This document shows positions 1 to 8,322 of a stretch of 64,000 bases of DNA, piece by piece (within the stretch, counting starts at the first letter, position 1; each line of letters opens with the position of its first letter). The translations under genes and the position numbers were made by a program. Source of the stretch: Arthrobacter sp. SW1. GTDB lineage: Bacteria; Actinomycetota; Actinomycetes; Actinomycetales; Micrococcaceae. The notes under the pieces were generated by a model that searched no databases, was not told the DNA's origin, and saw only the letters and a list, made by a program, of their open reading frames with translations. The stretch spans positions 1-64,000 of the forward strand of contig NZ_MJLT01000069.1 in NCBI RefSeq assembly GCF_001766675.1, written 5' to 3'.

Positions 1-1137
1 TCAGCGGAGCCGTCGGGGCTTCGTTGGTGGTGTTATCCGTACCGCGGACCGTGTAGTCACCCGGAGCAGCATCCGCCGGAGTCGGAACCGGAACAGTGAA
101 ACCACCGTTCGCATCCGCCGTCGTCGGAATCGGGTTGCCCACCGGGTTACCGGCAGGATCAAGCAGCTGAACAGTCACAGGACCATTCGGCGTGTAGTTA
201 GCACCCGTAGCATTCGTCGGATCACCAGCAGGAACACTGGAAGGATCGACGGTGATGATCGGCGCATCCGGAGCAACAATCGTCAGCGGAGCCGTGGGGG
301 CTTCGTTAGTGGTGTTGTCCGTACCGCGGACCGTGTAGTCACCCGGAGCAGCATCCGCCGGAGTCGGAACCGGAACAGTGAAACCACCGTTCGCATCCGC
401 CGTCGTCGGAATCGGAGCACCCACCGGGTTACCGGCAGGATCAAGCAACTGAACAGTCACAGGACCATTCGGGGTGTAACCGGAACCGATTGCGTTCGTC
501 GGATCACCAGCAGGAACGCTGGAGGGATCGGCAACAATGCTCGGAGCCGCAGCGGGTTCGGTCACCGTCAGCGGAGCCGTGGGGGCTTCGTTAGTGGTGT
601 TGTCCGTACCGCGGACCGTGTAGTCACCCGGAGCAGCATCCGCCGGAGTCGGAACCGGAACAGTGAAACCACCGTTCGCATCCGCCGTCGTCGGAATCGG
701 AGCACCCACCGGGTTACCGGCAGGATCAAGCAGCTGAACAGTCACAGGACCATTCGGCGTGTAGTCAGTACCGGTGGCGTTGGTAGGTTCGCCTGCCGGA
801 ACAGAAGCCGGGTCAACGGTCAGGACCGGGGAACCGGGCTCCACCACGGTCAACGGGGCATCAGCCGAGTTGTTGGTGGTGTTGTCGGTGCCGCGGACCG
901 TGTAGGTGCCCGGAGCAGCATCCGCCGGAGTCGGAACCGGAACAGTGAAACCACCGTTCGCATCCGCCGTCGTCGGAATCGGGTTGCCCACCGGGTTACC
1001 GGCAGGATCAAGCAGCTGAACAGTCACAGGACCATTCGGGGTGTAACCGGAACCGGTTGCGTTCGTCGGATCTCCAGCCGGGACGGTTGGAGGATCCAGG
1101 CCGATATTCAGCTCTTGAACGTTCGGCTGCAGAACTT
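1..1137 (-). repeat. Tandem 282-288 bp repeats encoding Ig-like domains
   Basis: Four consecutive units begin at 1, 283, 568 and 850, with lengths of 282, 285, 282 and 288 bp. All lengths are multiples of three, so the reading frame is kept. Long blocks are identical at the nucleotide level, for example the stretch encoding TTADANGGFTVPVPTPADAA. Linkers between units vary in sequence, which suggests recent duplication or ongoing homogenisation. The array continues past the left edge, so copy number is unknown. Confidence 0.95.
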
Positions 1138-3004
1138 CCAGCGGAGCAGTCACCGGGGTGTTGGTGGTGACGTCCGTTGCACGCACGGTGTAGTTTCCGG
1201 GTGCAATATCCGGGCAGATCGGAAGGTCAGCGGTGAAAGCACCGTTAGCGTCAGCGGGAACCGTGACAGGCGTGCACACCGGGTTGCCGTTCGGATCCAG
1301 GAGCTGGATCTGGACGTCGCCGTTCGGAGTGAATCCGGTGCCGTCAACGTTCGTGGTGCCGCCTGCAGGAACCTGCGTGGGATCGAGGGTGATCGCCGGG
1401 CTGATCGCAGCGGCGCAGGCACCGATGCGGACACCGGCGGAACCGAGGTTCAGCCGTGCACCGTCAACAGCCTGTGCAAGACCAAGGCTCAGAGCCGAAA
1501 CCTCGAGGCTGGCGGTCTTGGTGGTGCCGTCCGGAGCCAAGCAGGTGGTTTCCACCTGACGGTTCAGTTGCAGCGAAATCGCCTGGGTCAGCACATCGAA
1601 GAACGGGCTCAGCAGCATACGGATCGGCAGCGTGATGGCGCCGGTCTTGATGCCGCCAATCAGTGTGTCGAAGATCTGCTGTCCGCCATCCGACAGGATG
1701 AAGTCCCGGATCGGCTGGACCATGGTCGTCAGGATCGGCTGGGCCGCCGTGAGCATGGTGGTCAGCGTGGCACAAACTCCCGCACCGCCCAAGCCGCTCG
1801 GGGTGCACTGGATCTGGCCAAGATCGCCCATCAGGTTGATCGAGGTCGTAGCCACTGCGCCGCCAAGCGGAGTAGTCATTCCTGCCGTGATGTTCAGCGT
1901 GACGCTTCCCAGTGCGCCGGCAATGGCGCCCACGGCAATGTTCGTGACTTCTTCCATCAGGTCGTGCACAGTCTCGGCGATGATCGGGTAGATCGTGTCG
2001 TCGATGACCTCGGTGTTCGGGGCCTGGTTGTTGATGCCATCCGGAGCGTCCGGTCCCTCGGGACGTTCGCCCGAGTAGATCTGGTCCAGCTGGATCGTCA
2101 TGTTGCCGGTGCTGAAGTCAACCGTCAGCACCTGGTTGTTGGTTGTGATCGGCTGGGCGAGGATCGCCTGGAAGATCTGGTCACGCATGTTCGACTCAAC
2201 CGAGGCGTCCAGCGTGACGCCCGGGAGGGCGCTGGCCAGGGCGGTCAGGTCAAGCATGCCGTTGACGGTGTCTTCCATCGTCTGGTCCACCTGGCCGAGC
2301 TGGTCGTACAGATCGGACGCGATCTGTTCGATCGTCGGCGAGTGAAGGAGCAGGCTGGCCTCCGCAACGCGGTACTGGCCCTTGCCGCCGAAGCCATCCG
2401 GATCAAGGAACTCGCCGTTCTGGGCGATGACCTGAGCGCCACCGGCGCCAGCCAAGAGAGTCGCTTCATCGATCAGCAGATCGGTGGCACCGGCGATGCC
2501 GGCCTTCTCGAACAGGGACAAAAGATTGATGCGGGCGGCACCGAAGTCGCCGTCCGCACCGTCAAGGGTTACTGCACCGTCAGCACCGGCGATACCGGAG
2601 ATCGCCCGGGCATTCTTTGCATCTGTGGTCTGTGACTGGGAGTTCAGTACGCCCAGTTGGCCGAAGTCAATGAGTTCACTCAGCGGGATCGGAATCCCTC
2701 CAAGGTCAATGACCTCGCTTCCGAGCAGGGAAAGGTCCAGGCCTCCCTGGTCGGAAAGCGGTCCGCCAGGGAACAACGCCCTGGTCTGGCCGCCGCCCGC
2801 GAGCTCCTGACCCAGAATGCTGGTGTCAATGATGCTTGCCGCAGATTCTGATTGCTGCGCGGGCTGTGTGTTTACGTCTGCCATGGCTGGTAATCCGTAG
2901 GCCGAGAACATCAGCGAGGTTGTTACACCTATCGCCAAAGACCTACGCCACCCCACCTTTTTTCTAACAGGTATGTCACTTGCGTTGTGCGAGTCCGAAC
3001 GCAT
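1..3004 (-). CDS. Secreted Ig-like repeat surface protein (C-terminus outside window)
   Basis: An open frame starts at ATG 3004 and stays open to position 1, so at least 1001 codons are present and the C-terminus is missing. Residues 1-41 form a long signal peptide: charged start, KK, hydrophobic LAIGVTTSLMF, then an AMA-like cleavage site. About 480 residues of unique sequence follow, with RAISGIAGADGAV near residue 125 and a Cys in VETTCLAPDG. Next come tandem Ig-like domains of 94-96 residues. The first (about 1138-1420) is divergent; four more (850-1137, 568-849, 283-567, 1-282) are almost identical and carry PVTVQLLDPAGNPVG and GDYTVRGTDNTTN. From memory the unique part resembles actinobacterial 'choice-of-anchor G' surface proteins, but I could not check this. 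Its role is probably cell-surface or adhesive; the anchor lies outside the window. Signal peptide and repeats are seen; function is inference. Confidence 0.85.
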   Translation of the reverse strand, partial: MRSDSHNASDIPVRKKVGWRRSLAIGVTTSLMFSAYGLPAMADVNTQPAQQSESAASIIDTSILGQELAGGGQTRALFPGGPLSDQGGLDLSLLGSEVIDLGGIPIPLSELIDFGQLGVLNSQSQTTDAKNARAISGIAGADGAVTLDGADGDFGAARINLLSLFEKAGIAGATDLLIDEATLLAGAGGAQVIAQNGEFLDPDGFGGKGQYRVAEASLLLHSPTIEQIASDLYDQLGQVDQTMEDTVNGMLDLTALASALPGVTLDASVESNMRDQIFQAILAQPITTNNQVLTVDFSTGNMTIQLDQIYSGERPEGPDAPDGINNQAPNTEVIDDTIYPIIAETVHDLMEEVTNIAVGAIAGALGSVTLNITAGMTTPLGGAVATTSINLMGDLGQIQCTPSGLGGAGVCATLTTMLTAAQPILTTMVQPIRDFILSDGGQQIFDTLIGGIKTGAITLPIRMLLSPFFDVLTQAISLQLNRQVETTCLAPDGTTKTASLEVSALSLGLAQAVDGARLNLGSAGVRIGACAAAISPAITLDPTQVPAGGTTNVDGTGFTPNGDVQIQLLDPNGNPVCTPVTVPADANGAFTADLPICPDIAPGNYTVRATDVTTNTPVTAPLEVLQPNVQELNIGLDPPTVPAGDPTNATGSGYTPNGPVTVQLLDPAGNPVGNPIPTTADANGGFTVPVPTPADAAPGTYTVRGTDNTTNNSADAPLTVVEPGSPVLTVDPASVPAGEPTNATGTDYTPNGPVTVQLLDPAGNPVGAPIPTTADANGGFTVPVPTPADAAPGDYTVRGTDNTTNEAPTAPLTVTEPAAAPSIVADPSSVPAGDPTNAIGSGYTPNGPVTVQLLDPAGNPVGAPIPTTADANGGFTVPVPTPADAAPGDYTVRGTDNTTNEAPTAPLTIVAPDAPIITVDPSSVPAGDPTNATGANYTPNGPVTVQLLDPAGNPVGNPIPTTADANGGFTVPVPTPADAAPGDYTVRGTDNTTNEAPTAPL

Positions 3005-3402
3005 GAGCCACACCCCCCCTTCTGTAGTGGCTTACCGACATTAAAAGAGCAGCACCCTAGGTGCACTCAGGGGTCACGATATTCAACCGGCCATTTGACA
3101 GTCAATGTAAACCTCATGAATTTCAGTTAATGATCTTCACCTCGCGTTCAAGCGCGGCGTCTTCAGCTTGAAAAACCCGCCCGATCCCTTGAAATGACGC
3201 TGTTTTCGCGGAGGGCGGCGGCGCCCAGGATCAACCCCTATCCAAGATTCACCAGAGGAACATGACCGGTCGTGACCGGGCATTGAGGCAAGCAACCACG
3301 GAACAGACCACCATTTGACAAGCCGATTCCCGCATTATGAAAAGCGAAAGAACGGGTCAGTGACCTGTTTTATTGAAAACCGCATTCTTCGGAAAAGACC
3401 GC
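3005..3402. other. Intergenic region upstream of the surface protein
   Basis: No plausible gene is seen. The part near 3095-3150 is AT-richer than its surroundings and could hold the promoter of the leftward surface-protein gene, but I cannot assign -35 and -10 boxes with confidence. The M23 gene terminator lies just to the right. Confidence 0.5.
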
Positions 3403-3432
3403 GAGCCCCCGTCCTTTGCGGGACGGAGGCTC
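3403..3432 (-). terminator. Rho-independent terminator of the M23 peptidase gene
   Basis: The inverted repeat gagcccccgtcc / gggacggaggctc has a short loop and is followed on the minus strand by a short T tract (ggtctttt). It lies about 90 bp beyond the stop of the leftward M23 gene. Confidence 0.75.
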
Positions 3433-3523
3433 ACGGAAAGAGGGCGGAATCAAGCCGTCGATGGCGCCAATTCCGATTGTTTGCCCAGTTCAGGGCCCCT
3501 CATGAAGAGATTCCAAAAGGCAG

Positions 3524-4909
3524 TTATCCGAGCAGGCCTCCCACCAGCCCACCAACCACGCCGCCAACAATGGAAGTCACCGGATCCAGGATGGTCGGCG
3601 TCGGGGCGGTGGGGGCAGGTGCGCTCGGCGCAGTGGGTTTCGGCGCCGAGGGCTTGGGCGCCGTCGGCTTGGGTGCCGTAGGCGTCGGACTCGTCGGCTT
3701 GGGCGCAGTCGGTGCCGGTGCCGTGGGCTTGGGTGCTGTCGGCTTGGGCGCTGTCGGCGTCGGACTCGTCGGCTTGGGTGCCGCCGGCTTCGGCGCGCTC
3801 GGCGCCGGCGCGGCGGGCTTCGGCGCGGGAGGAGCGGAAGGTGACGTGCCCGGCGTCGTGCTTCCCGGACGGGCCGCCGGCTTAGACGGCGATCCCGCAC
3901 TTGGAACGGTGCCGACGCCACGCGTCGGCGGCTTTGCTGCTCCGGCGGATCCGGGGGGCGCGGGCCGGGGAATCTGGGCACCCGGGGTGCCGGAATGCCG
4001 CGGAGCCTTATCCCAGGGCTTTTCCTGCTCGCCGCCGGTTACCAGACGGCCGGCACCAGCACCGGCCGAACCCGGAATCGCCCATCCCGGACGAGCCTCG
4101 CCCCGGGATCCCGAACCCGGCGCATAACTGACCATCTCGATTTCATCAAGGGCATCCACCTGGCGCACCGGCAGCAAACGGAACCGCGCAGGATCCACAT
4201 GCGCACCATTCACCACCGTCTCAAAATGCAGATGGCACCCCGTCGAGGACCCCGTGGACCCTACCGCGGCAATCACCTGGCCCACACGCACCGGCTCACC
4301 ACGCACCACCGCAATACCCTGCAAATGGTTATAGGTGGTTATCAAGCCATCGGCATGCTGGATCTCGACCCGGTTGCCACCACCCCACAGATGCCAACCC
4401 ACAGCGCGCACCACACCGGCATCCGCGGCGTACACCCGCGAACCACAGGCCGCGGCAAAATCCTGGCCCCAATGGAATTCACCCGCACGCCCGCTGAACG
4501 GATCCACCCGCAAGCCGAACGAGGAACTCGGAACCAACGACTCCAACGGCGCAGACAACTCGCCACGCCCCGGCCGTACCAACGACGCCGACGCAACGTC
4601 ACGTCCCTTCCCGCCACGCACAGCAGCCTGCGCCTTGGTGAGGGTCAGGACGTTGGGCCGCTCGAAGGCCATCGTTGCTCCACCGGTATTCGCGCGGACC
4701 GGCAAAGCCGGCCGGGAATCATCAAGGAGCTTGGGCCCCACGGCACCGCTGGCGGCGGCGGGTTCAAGCCGTTCAGTTGCAGGGGGCAGACCCTGGGTGC
4801 CGAGCACCATCGCCACAAGGCACCCCACGACGCCGAGGGATGCCAGCCATCCCACAAACCTCGAGCGGGCCAGACCATTCAGCTTCGCGCGCCAACCGCC
4901 GTTACTCAT
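3524..4909 (-). CDS. M23 (LytM-type) peptidoglycan endopeptidase with Pro/Ala-rich tail
   Basis: A predicted envelope zinc metallo-endopeptidase that would cut peptidoglycan cross-bridges. An N-terminal signal anchor lies near residues 18-38 (VGWLASLGVVGCLVAMVLG). The M23 core spans roughly residues 130-245 and has both zinc motifs, HWGQDF and HLHFE, so it looks catalytically competent. The last 160 residues are low complexity, with repeats of PTAPKPTAPKPT type, and end in a glycine-rich hydrophobic segment (VTSIVGGVVGGLVGGLLG). ATG 4909 has GGGGAG 4-5 nt upstream; a TTG at 4921 with AGGAAGG about 9 nt upstream is a real alternative and adds four residues. The gene stands alone, with a terminator after it and the tRNA-Leu gene upstream. 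Family assignment is firm; the role of the tail is unknown. Confidence 0.9.
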   Translation of the reverse strand: MSNGGWRAKLNGLARSRFVGWLASLGVVGCLVAMVLGTQGLPPATERLEPAAASGAVGPKLLDDSRPALPVRANTGGATMAFERPNVLTLTKAQAAVRGGKGRDVASASLVRPGRGELSAPLESLVPSSSFGLRVDPFSGRAGEFHWGQDFAAACGSRVYAADAGVVRAVGWHLWGGGNRVEIQHADGLITTYNHLQGIAVVRGEPVRVGQVIAAVGSTGSSTGCHLHFETVVNGAHVDPARFRLLPVRQVDALDEIEMVSYAPGSGSRGEARPGWAIPGSAGAGAGRLVTGGEQEKPWDKAPRHSGTPGAQIPRPAPPGSAGAAKPPTRGVGTVPSAGSPSKPAARPGSTTPGTSPSAPPAPKPAAPAPSAPKPAAPKPTSPTPTAPKPTAPKPTAPAPTAPKPTSPTPTAPKPTAPKPSAPKPTAPSAPAPTAPTPTILDPVTSIVGGVVGGLVGGLLG

Positions 4910-5015
4910 GACACTCCCCAAGTCAGACGCCCTTCCTACAGGGGCGCTTACACGGCGTCATTCTGGCGGGACTGTTAATTAAAGCCAAGTCATGGAGGCA
5001 CTTTCCGGCAAAACA

Positions 5016-5047
5016 AAAACACCCCGGTCCGAAGACCGGGGTGTTTT
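5016..5047 (-). terminator. Terminator downstream of tRNA-Leu
   Basis: A near-perfect hairpin (aaaacaccccggtc, loop cgaa, gaccggggtgtttt) sits directly after the 3' end of the leftward tRNA-Leu. A and T runs flank both sides, so it could work in either direction. Confidence 0.85.
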
Positions 5048-5054
5048 CACTGCG

Positions 5055-5137
5055 TGCGCGAGGGGGGATTTGAACCCCCACGCCCTTTCGGACACTGGCA
5101 CCTGAAGCCAGCGCGTCTGCCGTTCCGCCACTCGCGC
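5055..5137 (-). tRNA. tRNA-Leu (anticodon CAG)
   Basis: The minus strand folds as a class II tRNA. The acceptor stem GCGCGAG pairs with CTCGCGC, the discriminator is A, the anticodon loop CTTCAGGT has anticodon CAG, there is a long variable arm, and the T arm holds GTTCAAATC. The 3' CCA is not encoded. The 83-nt length fits tRNA-Leu. Confidence 0.95.
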
Positions 5138-5510
5138 GCAACTTGCTCTGAAGGACGTCCACGGGTCTCCCCGCTTTCTGTCCTGCAAAAGCAGCGAGAT
5201 CAAGCATAACGGACATTGGCGTGAAAACACCAATCGGGCCGCCTGCCCCTGCGGAAACCCCGGATTTTCGCGGGTTTCCGGCGGTCCCTCCGGTGTTCCA
5301 CCGGGAACTTTCCAGCGTGCGCCGCGAACTTTTCCGAGGTCCCGGCCGTTGTGGATTAAGGCCATTCACAGCCACGCCCAGTAGTATCGGGAAAGGAGTG
5401 GCCCGCATAAGGCCATGCCTTAAGGGACTCCAGAGGTCCATGCCTGATGCGAAGGGAACATCCTTCGCACGGATTGTTTGCCAGGTCAGTGGAACGGAAG
5501 GAGGAAGACC
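5138..5510. other. Leader region of the fha-pkn operon
   Basis: This 370-bp gap between divergent tRNA-Leu and fhaA has no convincing gene. It contains an inverted repeat at 5252-5280 (cggaaaccc / gggtttccg). It probably holds promoters for both sides, but I cannot call the boxes reliably. Confidence 0.5.
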
Positions 5511-6260
5511 ATGGGACTGCTCGACAGGGTTGAGCGCGGCATCGAAAAAGCCGTCCGCGGCGTCTTCTCCACCGGCTCCCGCGCCAAAGTCGAGCCCGTG
5601 GAAATCGCAAGCCGGCTCCGCCGCGAACTGGACAACAAGTCCCTGACGATCACGGCCGGCCGCACCTTGGCTCCCAACGTCTTCGATGTCCTCTTAAGCG
5701 TGGAGGACTTCGGCCGGGCCCAGGAGTGGGGAACGCCGCTGGCAGAAGAACTGTGCGACGTCGTCATCCAGCATGTGCGCAGCCAGGGCTATACGCTGCA
5801 GGGCCCCGTGCGGATCTCTTTCCGCCAGGACGAAACCCAGCGCGAGGGCCACTTTGAAATCAGCTCGAGCACCGAAAAGGGCACCGGCGGGGCGGCTGCT
5901 CCCCGCGCCAACGTTCCTGCCGCGCCCCGGCGCGAGCCATCCAGGATGCAACCCGTCCTGGATATCGGCGGCCAGCGCTACTCGCTCAATGCGTCATCCG
6001 TAGTCCTGGGCCGCTCGTCCGAGGCGGACATCCTGGTCGAGGACACCGGAGTTTCGCGTAAACACTTGGAAATCCGCAGCGAAGGCGGCTTCGTGCGGGC
6101 CGTGGACCTCGGTTCCACCAACGGCAGCTACGTCAACGGCGTGAAAGTCGATGGAAGCACGGAACTTGTCGATGGCTCCACGATCACGATGGGACGGACC
6201 AAGATCATCTTCAGGCTTTTGACAGTACCGCCAGGCAGCAACCCCGGGGGCCGCGCGTGA
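5511..6260 (+). CDS. fhaA: FhaA: DUF3662 and FHA domain protein
   Basis: This cytoplasmic phosphothreonine-binding adaptor is known in mycobacteria to bind the phosphorylated MviN pseudokinase and restrain peptidoglycan synthesis. Residues 1-115 are the DUF3662 domain (start MGLLDRVERGIEKAV). An Ala/Pro linker is followed by an FHA domain at about 155-235, with the GRSSEAD and SRKHLEI motifs and the STNGSYVNG strand. The length, 249 residues, is shorter than the mycobacterial protein, whose linker is longer. The start ATG 5511 has GGAAGGAGGAAG just upstream; the frame extends 33 bp further but without support. It is the first gene of a seven-gene operon, and its stop overlaps the GTG of the next gene. 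The likely partner is the pseudokinase encoded at 50.4-52.2 kb. Confidence 0.93.
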   Translation: MGLLDRVERGIEKAVRGVFSTGSRAKVEPVEIASRLRRELDNKSLTITAGRTLAPNVFDVLLSVEDFGRAQEWGTPLAEELCDVVIQHVRSQGYTLQGPVRISFRQDETQREGHFEISSSTEKGTGGAAAPRANVPAAPRREPSRMQPVLDIGGQRYSLNASSVVLGRSSEADILVEDTGVSRKHLEIRSEGGFVRAVDLGSTNGSYVNGVKVDGSTELVDGSTITMGRTKIIFRLLTVPPGSNPGGRA

Positions 6261-6736
6261 GCGAACTGACCATCACGGCCCTGCGCTTCGGATTCCTGTT
6301 GCTTTTGTGGGTGTTGATCTTCAGCATCGTCTCCGCCATGCGGCGGGACCTCATGATCGGGCGCAAGGCCGCCACAGGAGCTCCCACGGCGCGGGAAGTA
6401 CGCAAGCATCCCGAACTGGCGCCCCCCGCGCCCGCCGCAAAGCAGCAGGCGCGGCAGCTCGTCGTCGTCGAGGGTCCTTTGAAGGGAACCACCTTGCCGC
6501 TGGCCGCAAGCCCCATCCTGCTGGGCCGCGCACAGGAGGCCACCCTCGTGCTGGAAGACGACTACGCCTCCGGACGGCATGCCCGGTTGTTCCCGCAGGG
6601 CAGCCGCTGGTTCATCGAAGACCTCGGCTCCACCAACGGCACGTACCTGGCCGACCAGCAACTGACCCGCGCCCTGCCGGTGGAGCTTGGCGTTCCCGTG
6701 AGGATCGGCAAGACGGTCATTGAATTGAGGCCGTAA
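6257..6736 (+). CDS. fhaB: FhaB/FipA: membrane-anchored FHA protein
   Basis: A 159-residue protein with one N-terminal membrane helix (residues about 5-25, LRFGFLLLLWVLIFSIVSAM) and a C-terminal FHA domain (about 70-155). FHA hallmarks visible are LLGRAQEATLVLEDD, SGRHARL and STNGTYL. In mycobacteria the equivalent (FipA, Rv0019c) interacts with division proteins such as FtsZ and CrgA under stress; a crgA gene is present nearby at 16.8 kb. The GTG start overlaps the fhaA stop by four bases, and the gene ends two bases before pstP, showing translational coupling. The name follows the actinobacterial operon convention. Confidence 0.92.
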   Translation: MSELTITALRFGFLLLLWVLIFSIVSAMRRDLMIGRKAATGAPTAREVRKHPELAPPAPAAKQQARQLVVVEGPLKGTTLPLAASPILLGRAQEATLVLEDDYASGRHARLFPQGSRWFIEDLGSTNGTYLADQQLTRALPVELGVPVRIGKTVIELRP

Positions 6737-6738
6737 CC

Positions 6739-8322
6739 ATGGCTTCACCCCAGTCTCCCGAGGGCACCCTCCCTGACGGGGAGCGCCCGCTGATCATGCG
6801 TTATGCGGCGCGTTCCGACGTCGGCCGCCTGCGTTCCAAGAACGACGACTCCGCCTACGCCGGCCGCCACCTCGCCGTAGTCGCCGACGGCATGGGCGGC
6901 CATGCGGGCGGCGACGTCGCGTCCGCCTCCACTGTCCTCGACATGATCCACCTGGACCATGACGACTACCCGGAGGGCGCGGACACCGTCCTGGCCGACG
7001 AAATCCAGACCGCCAACTCGCTGCTGTCCGAGCTGGTCCATGTGGATCCGAAACTGGCCGGCATGGGCACCACCGTCACTGCGCTCCTGCTCGAGGGCAG
7101 GAAGCTGCATTTCGCGCATATCGGGGATTCCCGGGCGTACCGGCTGCGTGGCACCACCTTCGAGCAGATCAGCGTCGACCACACCTTCGTGCAGCGGCTC
7201 ATCGACGAAGGCCGCCTGCGCCCTGAAGAAGCAGAAACCCACCCGCATAAGAATGTTCTGATGCGGGTCCTGGGCGACGTCGACGCCAGCCCGGAGCTGG
7301 ACCTCAACGTCCTGGACGTGGAAGCCGGCGAACGCTGGCTGCTCTGCTCCGACGGCCTGAATTATGTGCCCGGACCGGTGGTCGAGCAGGTGGTCCGCGA
7401 AACACGGAACCTCGCCGAATGCGCCGAACTGCTCATCCAGCTGACGCTGGCCAACGGCGCCCCGGACAACGTCACCGTAGTGATGCTTGAGATCGCCGAG
7501 GAAACGGACGACGACGTCAGCACGGCCGCCGTCGAGATCGTCACCCCGGCTGCGGATGCCCCGGAGGACGAAGCAAGCAGCGCGAAAGCCGCGGATTCTG
7601 CGGAGCCGCAGGATGCGGACGCTCCGAAGGCGGCCGGCGAACCGCCCGCGGTCACCGACCCGCACCTGGGCGAGCACCTGTCCGCCGAAGTCCTCCGCGA
7701 AGAACTCGCGTCCCGTCCGCACGAACTGGTGGGCGCGGCAGCAACGGCCGCCGAAACGGGATCGATTCCGACTGTGGCCGGCCGCAGCGTAGCCCGCCGC
7801 GCGGCTACCATGCTGACGCACAAGGCGGAACAGGACCGCGAGGAAATCCTGGTCCTGCCGGTCCGGCGCCGCCGCTGGCTCACTGCCCTTGCCGCCGCCG
7901 TCCTGGCCATATTCATGGTCGCGGGCCTGTGGCTCGGCTACGCATGGACCCAAACCCGCTTCTACGTGGGCGAATACGACAACCGCGTGGCGATCTTCAA
8001 CGGAATTTCGCAGCGCCTTGGCCCCATCCAGTTTTCAAAGCTGGAATCCGTCACTGAACTCCAGATGAGTTCCCTGCCCGAGTTCCAGCAGCAGAAGGTC
8101 CGCCAGACGGTTCCCGCAGAGAGCCTTGAGGCTGCCCAGCGGATCGTCCAGAACCTGGAGAAGCCGGACGGGAAGCCCACTCCGACTCCGACACCCACTC
8201 CGATGCCCACGCCTTCGCCCTGCCCAGCAAAGCCCACCGCGTCGGCGAAACCGGCACCGGGCGCAAAGACGACAGCGTCTCCAACACCAAGCCCCAGTCC
8301 CTGTAAGGGGGTGACTCCATGA
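6739..8322 (+). CDS. pstP: PstP: PP2C-family Ser/Thr protein phosphatase
   Basis: This membrane-bound metal-dependent phosphatase reverses phosphorylation by the two kinases downstream. The PP2C catalytic domain covers residues about 10-250, with SKNDDSAY, VADGMGGHAGGD, HIGDSRAY and GAPDNVTVV, which include the metal-binding aspartates. A long acidic Ala/Pro-rich juxtamembrane segment follows, then a single helix at about 378-402 (WLTALAAAVLAIFMVAGLWL), and an external tail ending in a Pro/Thr-rich stretch. The 527-residue length fits actinobacterial PstP. ATG 6739 follows the fhaB stop by two bases and the 3' end overlaps rodA by four bases. Confidence 0.95.
   Translation: MASPQSPEGTLPDGERPLIMRYAARSDVGRLRSKNDDSAYAGRHLAVVADGMGGHAGGDVASASTVLDMIHLDHDDYPEGADTVLADEIQTANSLLSELVHVDPKLAGMGTTVTALLLEGRKLHFAHIGDSRAYRLRGTTFEQISVDHTFVQRLIDEGRLRPEEAETHPHKNVLMRVLGDVDASPELDLNVLDVEAGERWLLCSDGLNYVPGPVVEQVVRETRNLAECAELLIQLTLANGAPDNVTVVMLEIAEETDDDVSTAAVEIVTPAADAPEDEASSAKAADSAEPQDADAPKAAGEPPAVTDPHLGEHLSAEVLREELASRPHELVGAAATAAETGSIPTVAGRSVARRAATMLTHKAEQDREEILVLPVRRRRWLTALAAAVLAIFMVAGLWLGYAWTQTRFYVGEYDNRVAIFNGISQRLGPIQFSKLESVTELQMSSLPEFQQQKVRQTVPAESLEAAQRIVQNLEKPDGKPTPTPTPTPMPTPSPCPAKPTASAKPAPGAKTTASPTPSPSPCKGVTP

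Noticed and set aside
1..1137. CRISPR array
   Set aside because: Repeats are 282-288 bp, adjacent and in frame with a protein; no short repeats with unique spacers exist.
1115..2635. 506-codon open frame on the plus strand
   Set aside because: It is the shadow of the minus-strand surface-protein gene; its product is Arg/Gly/Val-rich with no fold-like pattern, while the opposite frame has a signal peptide and Ig repeats.
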